In this document: in pieces, positions 8,023-14,426 of the stretch
Layout: the number at the start of each line of letters is the position of its first letter
Position numbering within the stretch: position 1 is the stretch's first letter
Origin: Burkholderiaceae bacterium
GTDB lineage: Bacteria > Pseudomonadota > Gammaproteobacteria > Burkholderiales > Burkholderiaceae
Length of the DNA: 16,752 nucleotides
Direction: 5' to 3'
NCBI GenBank assembly: GCA_023253905.1
Contig: JALREG010000115.1
Span: 1-16,752, forward strand
Program-made: the position numbers and the translations under genes
The notes under the pieces: model-generated
Seen by the model: only the letters and a program-made list of their open reading frames with translations
Databases searched by the model: none
What the model was told of the DNA's origin: nothing

Positions 8023-9677
8023 GCACTGATACCCGCTCTCCTTCAACAATCGCCTGGCTTGGCGTCGCCGAGGGTGCAGCGCTCATCCGTGCGCGTGAAC
8101 TCTCGCCGGTTGACTGGACGCGAGCGCTTCTCGAACGCATCGAAGGCACTGGTCAGCCGATCGACGCATTCCTCCATGTCGCAGCCGATTCGGCGCTCGC
8201 CCGCGCGCAGGCGGCCGAGGATCAGCTGGCGGCCGGTCACGACCTGGGGCCGCTCCATGGCGTTCCCTGCGCGATCAAGGACATCATTGCCACCGCCGAC
8301 ATGCCCACCACGGCGCACTCCCGGCTCCTGATCGGGCATCAGCCCGCGGCCGATGCCACCATCGTGAGCAGGCTCCGACAGGCGGGAGCGGTGCTGCTGG
8401 GAAAGACGGCCACGCATGAATTCGCACACGGCGGCCCCTCCACGGATCTGCCCTGGCCGCCCGCGCGAAATCCTTGGAATCTGGCGCACTTCAGTGGCGG
8501 CTCAAGCAGCGGTTCCGGCGCAGCGCTCGCGGGCGGCCTCGCCCCCGCCGCGCTGGGGACCGACACGGGTGGTTCGATCCGGATTCCGGCGGGACTGTGC
8601 GGTGTCACGGGACTGAAACCCACCTACGGTCGCGTCAGCCGATCTGGCATCTATGCGCTTTCACCGGCCCTCGATACGGCAGGCCCCATGGCGCGCAGCG
8701 CACACGACTGCGCCCTCCTGCTGCAAGCCATCGCCGGACATGATCCGGGCGATCCCGCCAGCGCGCGTGCGCCCGACGTCGATTTCGCCGCGGCGCTGGT
8801 GGGGCATCTGAAAGATATTCGCATTGGCGTTCCACGCCACTTTTTCGAGTCCGACCTGCGGGCCCACCCGGAGGCGGCTGCAGCACTGGCCCGCGCACTC
8901 GACGTCTTCAGCAGTCTGGGGGCCCGCATCGAACCCGTCACGCTTTCCCCCATGATGGACTACGGCGATGTCCGGGTGCTGATCCAGGAAGCGGAAGCGT
9001 TCGCCATTTATCACTCGGTCCTGCGCGAGGATGCGGGCCGGTTCGGGCAGGACTTCCTCGGCCGCGTGCTGCCGGGCTGTCTAGTACCTGCCTTCGCACA
9101 GTCCCAGGCCCACCGCAAACGGCGAATGCTGGTTGAGCAGATGGCCCGCGTGCTGCAATCAGTTGATGCGCTGGTCACGGTCGGCTCGGGCCCCGCCCCG
9201 CGCTTTGACGCGCGCGAAACGCACGGTTTTCTCTACGGGCTCTGGAGCGACAAGCCCAATCTGCTTGCGCCTTTTTCAGTGACGGGTTTCCCCACGCTAT
9301 CGGTGTGCAATGGCTTCGCCACCAACGGCTTACCCACCTCGATGCAGATCGCGGGCCGCGCCTGGGACGATGCCACCGTACTGCGAATCGGCGATGCCTT
9401 TCAGCGAGTCACCGACTGGCACCAGCGCCATCCCTCAGACCCCGCGAGCCCTGGGCCCGTCACGCTCGCGCCGCCCGAGCCCGCAGAAGCCATCGACGCA
9501 CCGACCATTGCCTGGGCCGATGCATGCATGGCTCACGCCGATCTCAGACTCACCCCCGCGCAACGCGCGCTCGTGTTGCAGGCAGCGCCTCGCGTCAAGC
9601 GCATGATCGCGCGACTGGGCTCACTGGCAGACCGCAGTATCGAACCCGCTGCGGTATTCCGGCTGGATCAGGCGTAA
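8019..9677 (+). CDS. Amidase-signature hydrolase with GatC/AtzG-like C-terminal tail
   Basis: Cytoplasmic amidase-signature (AS) enzyme hydrolysing a C-N bond of unknown substrate. The catalytic triad is complete: K87 in CAIKDI, cis-Ser S162 in FSGGSSSGSG, and nucleophile S186 in GTDTGGSIRIPA, with the 24-residue spacing usual in the family. After the AS domain (to about residue 475) a Pro/Ala linker leads to a ~65-residue tail (WADACMAHADLRLTPAQRALV...ARLGSL...EPAAVFR). The tail resembles GatC/AtzG-like small subunits that wrap around GatA/AtzE-type amidases, so this may be a natural fusion. At 552 residues it is longer than the typical 450-490. The start overlaps the efflux channel stop as ATGA, so it is translated with the pump operon. 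It is not the tRNA amidotransferase GatA: no gatB is nearby and the tail is fused. The substrate could be an amide, a carbamoyl compound or a biuret-like ureide. Confidence 0.88.
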   Translation: MSTDTRSPSTIAWLGVAEGAALIRARELSPVDWTRALLERIEGTGQPIDAFLHVAADSALARAQAAEDQLAAGHDLGPLHGVPCAIKDIIATADMPTTAHSRLLIGHQPAADATIVSRLRQAGAVLLGKTATHEFAHGGPSTDLPWPPARNPWNLAHFSGGSSSGSGAALAGGLAPAALGTDTGGSIRIPAGLCGVTGLKPTYGRVSRSGIYALSPALDTAGPMARSAHDCALLLQAIAGHDPGDPASARAPDVDFAAALVGHLKDIRIGVPRHFFESDLRAHPEAAAALARALDVFSSLGARIEPVTLSPMMDYGDVRVLIQEAEAFAIYHSVLREDAGRFGQDFLGRVLPGCLVPAFAQSQAHRKRRMLVEQMARVLQSVDALVTVGSGPAPRFDARETHGFLYGLWSDKPNLLAPFSVTGFPTLSVCNGFATNGLPTSMQIAGRAWDDATVLRIGDAFQRVTDWHQRHPSDPASPGPVTLAPPEPAEAIDAPTIAWADACMAHADLRLTPAQRALVLQAAPRVKRMIARLGSLADRSIEPAAVFRLDQA

Positions 9678-9708
9678 GACGGATTCACGCATCGGCCAGC
9701 CCTCGCTT

Positions 9709-11367
9709 TCACACGCTGCCTTCCACCATCACCTCGATCAGCTTGGTCCCCGGCCGCGCAAACGCCGATTGCAGCGTCTCCTCGAGCGCGGCGGGATCGG
9801 TCACCCGGATCGCCTCGAGCCCCAGCGATCGGGCGAGCCCCACAAAATCGACCGACGGATCGGTGAAGTCCATGCCTACGAACTCGCGGCTGCCGTGAAA
9901 CGACAACAGTCGCTGCTTGATGATGCGATAGCCGCCATTGTTGATGAGCACCACATTCACCGGCAGCCGATGATGCGCGGCGGTCCAAAGCGCCTGAATC
10001 GTGTACATGGCGCTGCCATCACCGGTGAAACACACCACCGGCCTGTCGGGGTTGGCCAGGCTCGCGCCGACCGCACCCGGCAGTCCCCAGCCGATCCCGC
10101 CTGAAGCGAGCCCGTGAAATCCGTAGCGATCACGATAGGGTAGAAGCGCGGGCACCAGCGGCGCCGCGGTGAGCGCTTCCTCCACAAAAATCGCGTTCTT
10201 GGGTAGCGCCTCAACCGTCTTCAATAGCAGCCAATCGGGATCGATCGGCGTCTGCGCGGCCTTCGCCTCGATTGTCTGAACCAGCGCGCGCCGGCGGGCA
10301 CTCCAGTTGTCGGTCTTGATCGCTTCAATGCGGCGCGCAGCAGTGTCGGCGAGCGTCGTCCCCCCCGCCTCCTTCAGGAGCGACGTGAGCGCTGAAAAGG
10401 TTTCGCGCACATCGGCGCGGATGGCGATTTCGACCGGGTAATTTTTGCCGATATCCCAATCAATGAGGCCCACCTGAACGATGGGCATGCCGTCGGGCAG
10501 CGGATCCACCGGGCTGTCCACCGACATCCGGAGCGGATCGGTGCCAAAGGCAATCAGCAGATCATAGGCCGACAGCACCTGCCTGACCTTGGGCTGACTG
10601 CGCGACAGGGCACCGATGAAGCACGAATGCTCCGACGGAAAATGCGCGCCGAACGGAATGGTCTGCTGGAGCACCGGGCAGCCGATCGTCTGCGCGAACT
10701 CAGCGGCTTCCACGAGCGCATTGCTTGAGACGATTTCATCGCCAACAATCATGACCGGTCGCTTGGCCGCGAGGATTCGCTGCGCAAGCCGCATCAGCGC
10801 GTTGTCGTTCGGCCGCACTGCAGAATCAATGTCGGTGCGCGCCCCCAGATCGAGCTCGGCCTCGGCATTGAGGATGTCACCCGGCAAGGAGATGAAGACC
10901 GGGCCCATGGGCGGTGTTCGCGCGATCTTGGCCGCCCGCCGAACGATGCGCGGCAGATCTTCCAGGCGGGTCACTTCGATGGCCCACTTCACGAGCGGCT
11001 CAGCCATGCGCACCAGCGAATCGTAAAGAAGGGGCTCGCGCAGCCCATGGCCCTGCTCCTGCTGACCCGCAGTGAGGATCATGGGCGTACGGGTGAACTT
11101 GGCCCCGAAGAGCGCCCCCATCGCATTGCCCAGACCGGGCGCCACATGCACATTGGCCGCCACCAGCTGTCCCGACGCGCGGCTGAATCCATCCGCCATG
11201 GAGACCACGACGCTCTCCTGCATCGCCATGACATAGGTGAGCGAAGGATGCTCGGCAAGGGCGTGCATGATCGGCAATTCGGTGGTGCCCGGATTGCCAA
11301 ACAGATGTGTAATGCCTTCGTCCTGAAGCAGCGCCAGAAACGCCGAACGCCCCGAGATTCGCGCCAT
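9709..11367 (-). CDS. ThDP-dependent decarboxylase/lyase, benzoylformate-decarboxylase-like
   Basis: 552-residue cytoplasmic enzyme of the acetolactate synthase/benzoylformate decarboxylase superfamily, expected to cleave a C-C bond next to a 2-oxo group. Seen: N-terminal PYR domain with FGNPGTTELP (23-32), cofactor-activating E51 in AMQESVVV, H74 in NVHVAPGLGNAMG, GQQEQGHG; then the central domain; then the C-terminal PP domain with the ThDP motif GDGS (449-452) to NN (476-477). Compared with Pseudomonas putida benzoylformate decarboxylase, the activating Glu and the first active-site His are kept. The Ser of FGNPGS is Thr28, and the segment that carries the second catalytic His (around 275-290, GTDPLRMSVDSPVDPL) has none. 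The substrate is therefore probably not benzoylformate. ATG 11367 is chosen for its SD (AGGAGGG, 7-base spacer); a GTG at 11385 overlaps the leuD-like stop but lacks an SD. It is the last gene of the leftward operon. Confidence 0.88.
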   Translation of the reverse strand: MARISGRSAFLALLQDEGITHLFGNPGTTELPIMHALAEHPSLTYVMAMQESVVVSMADGFSRASGQLVAANVHVAPGLGNAMGALFGAKFTRTPMILTAGQQEQGHGLREPLLYDSLVRMAEPLVKWAIEVTRLEDLPRIVRRAAKIARTPPMGPVFISLPGDILNAEAELDLGARTDIDSAVRPNDNALMRLAQRILAAKRPVMIVGDEIVSSNALVEAAEFAQTIGCPVLQQTIPFGAHFPSEHSCFIGALSRSQPKVRQVLSAYDLLIAFGTDPLRMSVDSPVDPLPDGMPIVQVGLIDWDIGKNYPVEIAIRADVRETFSALTSLLKEAGGTTLADTAARRIEAIKTDNWSARRRALVQTIEAKAAQTPIDPDWLLLKTVEALPKNAIFVEEALTAAPLVPALLPYRDRYGFHGLASGGIGWGLPGAVGASLANPDRPVVCFTGDGSAMYTIQALWTAAHHRLPVNVVLINNGGYRIIKQRLLSFHGSREFVGMDFTDPSVDFVGLARSLGLEAIRVTDPAALEETLQSAFARPGTKLIEVMVEGSV

Positions 11368-11374
11368 CACTGAT

Positions 11375-11381
11375 CCCTCCT
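11375..11381 (-). promoter_or_regulatory. Shine-Dalgarno deciding the ThDP enzyme start
   Basis: On the minus strand AGGAGGG lies 7 bases upstream of ATG 11367 and overlaps the end of the preceding LeuD-like gene. It favours ATG 11367 over the in-frame GTG at 11385, which has no comparable site. Confidence 0.75.
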
Positions 11382-11990
11382 TCACGCTGATTGAGCCACC
11401 CGCCGTGATAAAACGCGTACCGGGATGCCGTTTCCAAGCACACTCGCAGCACCCGCGGCGACACGCTGCGCCGGGTGCTCGTTCAGCCAGCCCGCAAGCT
11501 GTCCGTTGGCGCCACCCTGCGCAATGATGGGCTGAAGCACTGGCGCCATGGGCGGCAACTGCACCGAGGTGTTGCGAGTGAGGTTGCGAGCCTTGCCGGT
11601 TGCGAAATCCACCTCGATCTCATCACCATTTGAGACCCAATCAGCAGGCTCGCCGCCCCCGGTAAGCACCGGCAGGCCCTTGGAGATGGCGCCCCGCATT
11701 GCCTTGTAGGGCATGGACCCGCACACCACACCCATGCCAAGTGCCGCCATGGCAATGAAGCCTTGTATGTGGGGCTTACCGCAACCGAAGTCGGCGCCGG
11801 CCACCACCAGATCACCGCGCGCGACGCGGCTGGCGAATCCGGGATCGATCGGCTCAAACAGGTGGGGGATCAATTCAGCCGGATCGGTGATGCGACCGAT
11901 CGCGTACTTGAAGGCCATCACGCCTTCATCAAGGGGGATGCTGTCACCAAACACATGCGCGCGACCGCGCCGGATGAGGGAGGGCGTCAT
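11382..11990 (-). CDS. Aconitase-superfamily small subunit (LeuD-like) with altered active-site loop
   Basis: 202-residue swivel-domain subunit of a two-subunit hydro-lyase, partner of the LeuC-like protein just upstream (start overlaps its stop as ATGA). Fold signature: GRAHVFGDSIPLDEGV (10-24; LeuD proteins have a comparable G-x-D-x-I), DLVVAGADFGCG (60-71), AALGMGVVC, SKGLPVL (103-109), GDEIEVDFATG (122-132). In LeuD and other aconitases the loop after FGCG is SSRE(H), supplying the catalytic Ser and the Arg that binds the substrate carboxylate. Here it is GCGKPHIQG (69-77), so those residues are absent. Fold and pairing are secure; the reaction is not isopropylmalate isomerisation on this evidence. 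A maleate- or alkylmalate-type hydratase, or another hydroxyacid dehydratase, is possible. The C-terminal ~50 residues (from about 145) are longer than in LeuD. Confidence 0.82.
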   Translation of the reverse strand: MTPSLIRRGRAHVFGDSIPLDEGVMAFKYAIGRITDPAELIPHLFEPIDPGFASRVARGDLVVAGADFGCGKPHIQGFIAMAALGMGVVCGSMPYKAMRGAISKGLPVLTGGGEPADWVSNGDEIEVDFATGKARNLTRNTSVQLPPMAPVLQPIIAQGGANGQLAGWLNEHPAQRVAAGAASVLGNGIPVRVLSRRVAQSA

Positions 11991-13300
11991 TGCGAGGCTC
12001 CTGATGCAACCAGTGGTTCGAGTTCGCGAGGGTCAGCAAGACAACCTGCCACTGCCGAGGCGGCTACGGTGACGGGCGAGGCAAGATAAATTTCACCGTC
12101 ATGCGCGCCGAAGCGTCCGGCATGGTTGGTGGCCGCGGTCGCCACCGACACCTCACCCGGCCCAAGCGGCGCCATCATGCCGCCCGCACAGGGCCCACAG
12201 CCCGGAGGCAGCAGCATGGCGCCTGCGTCGACAAAGACCTGGGCCAGACCGTCATCGGCCAACCGGCTGGCGGTCGCGGCTGTGCCGGGCACCACGAACA
12301 TTCGAACATGGTCGGCAATTTTGCGACCCTTCAAAACCCGTGCGGCCGCGGCAAAGTCTTCATACATGCCCGACCCGCAGGCACCGATGGTGGCGTGATC
12401 AATCGGCTGACCGGCCACACGCGACAGCAGTTCGGCACGATCAGGCCCACCTGGCAACGCCACCTGAGGCTTGACCGCCGACAGATCGAAACTGATACGA
12501 GCTTCGTAGGGCGCGTTGGCGTCGCTCCGGAAATCGGGCGCACCGCTGATATCGATTCCTGGCGGATCACCGTCAAAAAGCACGTTGGCCACGCCCATTT
12601 CGGTGATGGAATTGCAGAGTGCCACGCGCGCCGCGAGATCGAGCGAGGCGAGCCCCGGCCCGCCAAACTCCACCACCCGGTAGTCGTACTGCACGCCCCA
12701 GCGCCCATCGGCAAAGCCCTGTGCGAGCAGGAAGCCGACATCACGCGGATGGGCCCCGCCCGCAAGCGCGCCCTGCAGATCGATCCGAAGCGTGTGGGGG
12801 ACGGTGGTCCAGAGGCTTCCGGTGGCAAGCACTGACGTGACCTCGGTTCCAGCCGCCATGGCAAGCGCACCCGCGGCGCCAAAATTCGTGCAGTGCATGT
12901 CGTAGCAGAAGAGGAACATGCCGGGGCGGATCAGCCCGGCCTCGATCGGAAAGATATGGCCATGGCCACCACGGCCCGCGTCGTACAGGGCACCTACGTT
13001 CCAGGCTCGGGCGATGGCGCGAATGTTGCGCCCACGCTCCACCGCACGCTGCGAACCGTAGGCAACCTCGTGATCGGTCACGAACACGACCTTTTGCGGA
13101 TCGATCACGCTACCGTAGCCAAGCGCGTGGAGTTCGCGATAGGCTGTCTCGACAAAACCGTCGTGAATGATGACAAGCTCGGGAACCGGATAGACCACTT
13201 CGCCGGGCGCGACATGCGCGAGGCCACTTGCCCGCGCGAGCATTTTCTGCGCCGCGGTCATTGGAACAGCCGATCGAGAGGGGGACGATGGAAGCGACAC
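11987..13300 (-). CDS. Aconitase-superfamily large subunit (LeuC-like), 4Fe-4S hydro-lyase
   Basis: 437-residue large subunit that should bind a [4Fe-4S] cluster and, with the LeuD-like subunit, interconvert a 2-hydroxyacid and an unsaturated acid. Cluster cysteines are present: C308 in IGACGSGMYEDF and C368/C371 in PPGCGPCAGG. Other family landmarks: FVTDHEVAYGSQRA (73-86), GHGHIFPIEAGLIRPGM (112-128), LATGSLW (158-164), SVATAATNHAGRFG (385-398). The family segment G-DSHTSTHGA is YDMHCTNFGA (133-142), so Ser is Met, the first Thr is Cys and His is Phe in the active-site strand. The start is GTG 13300 with AGGAGA 6 bases upstream; the internal ATG at 13261 has no SD. It is the first gene of the leftward operon, transcribed divergently from the Bug-protein gene. 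No leuA or leuB is nearby, which argues against leucine biosynthesis. Confidence 0.87.
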   Translation of the reverse strand: MSLPSSPSRSAVPMTAAQKMLARASGLAHVAPGEVVYPVPELVIIHDGFVETAYRELHALGYGSVIDPQKVVFVTDHEVAYGSQRAVERGRNIRAIARAWNVGALYDAGRGGHGHIFPIEAGLIRPGMFLFCYDMHCTNFGAAGALAMAAGTEVTSVLATGSLWTTVPHTLRIDLQGALAGGAHPRDVGFLLAQGFADGRWGVQYDYRVVEFGGPGLASLDLAARVALCNSITEMGVANVLFDGDPPGIDISGAPDFRSDANAPYEARISFDLSAVKPQVALPGGPDRAELLSRVAGQPIDHATIGACGSGMYEDFAAAARVLKGRKIADHVRMFVVPGTAATASRLADDGLAQVFVDAGAMLLPPGCGPCAGGMMAPLGPGEVSVATAATNHAGRFGAHDGEIYLASPVTVAASAVAGCLADPRELEPLVASGASQ

Positions 13301-13306
13301 GTGCGG

Positions 13307-13312
13307 TCTCCT
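13307..13312 (-). promoter_or_regulatory. Shine-Dalgarno deciding the LeuC-like GTG start
   Basis: AGGAGA on the minus strand lies 6 bases upstream of GTG 13300. This is the only good ribosome binding site near the 5' end of the gene, so it supports the GTG start over the ATG at 13261. Confidence 0.65.
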
Positions 13313-13333
13313 GCAGAGGGCACAGCGGGTCTC

Positions 13334-13374
13334 GAGTTCGGGAGGCGATTTCAGCGACCGCAGCGAATTCGGGA
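13334..13374. repeat. Paired direct repeat, candidate operator
   Basis: GAGTTCGGGA (13334-13343) and GAATTCGGGA (13365-13374) differ by one base, are each preceded by C, and start 31 bp apart, about three helical turns. They sit centrally between two divergent genes, as cooperative regulator sites often do. Chance occurrence of a 10-mer with one mismatch in 120 bp is possible, so this is a candidate only. Confidence 0.35.
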
Positions 13375-13386
13375 ACGTTCGTACCG

Positions 13387-13395
13387 ATTATGACA
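13387..13395 (-). promoter_or_regulatory. Candidate extended -10 promoter for the leftward operon
   Basis: The minus strand reads TGTCATAAT, an extended -10 (TGn followed by CATAAT, five of six consensus bases). No good -35 lies 16-18 bp upstream (GGTTCC), which extended -10 promoters can tolerate. Transcription would start near 13380 and give a leader of about 80 bases. The two repeat copies would then lie in the first ~46 transcribed bases, a roadblock position. Confidence 0.3.
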
Positions 13396-13403
13396 AACTG
13401 GCC

Positions 13404-13412
13404 AAAGGAGGA
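13404..13412 (+). promoter_or_regulatory. Strong Shine-Dalgarno of the Bug-family gene
   Basis: AAAGGAGGA with an 8-base spacer to ATG 13421. It is the strongest ribosome binding site in the GC-rich part of the window, consistent with the high expression typical of periplasmic binding proteins. Confidence 0.8.
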
Positions 13413-13420
13413 ACCCTGAC

Positions 13421-14425
13421 ATGAGCATTCTGCAAAATCTTGGACGATCGGCCGCGCTCGCTGCACTGGCTGCCACGCTGGTCGGCCATCCCGCTGGCGA
13501 GCTGCAGGCGCAGGCCTTTCCCACCAAACCCATCACCTTCGTCGTGCCGTTTCCAGCGGGCAATGCGTCTGACGTGGCCGCGCGCGCGCTGGGCGAGGAA
13601 CTCGCCAGGCGCCTCGGCCAGCCGGTGGTGGTCGAAAACAAGACCGGCGCCACAGGCACCATCGGCGCGTCGTTCGTGGCCAAGTCTGCGCCCGACGGGC
13701 ACACGCTCCTCATGACCTCCACATCTTTTGCGATCAGCACCGCGCTGGTGGCCAATCTGCCGTATCGGCCACTGCAAGACTTCGAGCCCGTCCTTCAGGT
13801 GGGGGGCAGCGGCGGCATGCTGCTGCTCGTGGCGCCCGACTCGCCCGCCAAGACGCTCGCCGAGTTCATCGATCTCGCGCGACGCAATCCCGGCAAACTC
13901 AACTATGCGCATGTCGGTCGCGGCACGATCCAGCACCTCACCATGGAGGTGTTTCTGTCCATGACGGGGCTGCAGATTCAGCCGGTCCCCTACAAGGGCA
14001 GCGTGCAGGCCATCACCGACATCATCAGCGGCCAGATTCAGGTGATGTTTGATTCGCCCAGTTCGGCCGCCCCGTTTGTTGATAACGGCAAGGTCCGCGC
14101 GCTCACCAGTGCTGCCGACGCCCGCAGCGTTCGTCTGCCCTCAGTGTCCGCAGTGCCCGAGTCAGGCATTGCCGAGTTACGCGACTTCCGGGTGGGTGGC
14201 TGGGTGGGTCTCCTTGCCCCCGCACGAACGCCCGAAGCCGTGGTCAAGCGGGTCAATGAAGAGCTGGGCGCGATCATGAATGCGCCCGCCATGAAGCAGC
14301 GCCTGCTGCAGGCAGGACTCGAAGTCGTTCCCGCGCACTCGCCTGCTCAGTTCGGGCAGTTTCTGCAGGCCGACATGGCCCGGTGGCAGGCCGCGGCCAC
14401 TGCCGCAAAGATCCCGAAGGAGTAA
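13421..14425 (+). CDS. Bug/TctC-family periplasmic solute-binding protein
   Basis: 334-residue secreted binding protein of the tripartite tricarboxylate transporter (TTT) type, expected to capture a carboxylated or amide-bearing solute in the periplasm. It has an N-terminal signal peptide (ALAALAATLVG) with probable cleavage after AQA32. Family landmarks: FPTKPITFVVPFPAGNASDVAAR (33 onwards), LGQPVVVENKTGATGTIGASFVAKSAPDGHTLLM, LNYAHVGRGTIQHLTMEVF, VPYKGSVQAITDIISGQIQVMFDSPSSA, and GWVGLLAPARTPEAVV. These are the Bug phosphate-like loop and ligand-pocket segments. No tctA/tctB membrane genes are in the window, which is common for Bug proteins as they often occur as orphans. Next to it, one base after the stop, starts the second amidase, so both are probably one transcript. 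The ligand is unknown. Confidence 0.93.
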   Translation: MSILQNLGRSAALAALAATLVGHPAGELQAQAFPTKPITFVVPFPAGNASDVAARALGEELARRLGQPVVVENKTGATGTIGASFVAKSAPDGHTLLMTSTSFAISTALVANLPYRPLQDFEPVLQVGGSGGMLLLVAPDSPAKTLAEFIDLARRNPGKLNYAHVGRGTIQHLTMEVFLSMTGLQIQPVPYKGSVQAITDIISGQIQVMFDSPSSAAPFVDNGKVRALTSAADARSVRLPSVSAVPESGIAELRDFRVGGWVGLLAPARTPEAVVKRVNEELGAIMNAPAMKQRLLQAGLEVVPAHSPAQFGQFLQADMARWQAAATAAKIPKE

Positions 14426-14426
14426 G

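Larger units (their letters stand above)
13301..13420. promoter_or_regulatory. Divergent control region of the leftward and rightward catabolic genes
   Basis: 120 bp separate the LeuC-like GTG from the Bug-protein ATG, so both operons must be driven from here. It holds a near-identical direct repeat (13334-13343 GAGTTCGGGA, 13365-13374 GAATTCGGGA; start-to-start 31 bp), an 8-bp palindrome GAACGTTC (13373-13380) and two SD sites. No convincing -35/-10 pair is visible for the rightward gene. Within the window no regulator gene is adjacent. Confidence 0.6.

Noticed and set aside
12101..12835. 244-codon plus-strand open frame opposite the LeuC-like gene
   Set aside because: Antisense shadow; the minus-strand frame contains the Fe-S cysteine motifs and a clear SD.
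11987..13300. Leucine biosynthesis genes leuC/leuD
   Set aside because: Active-site segments differ (DMHC, GCGKPHIQG), leuA and leuB are absent, and neighbours are catabolic and transport genes.
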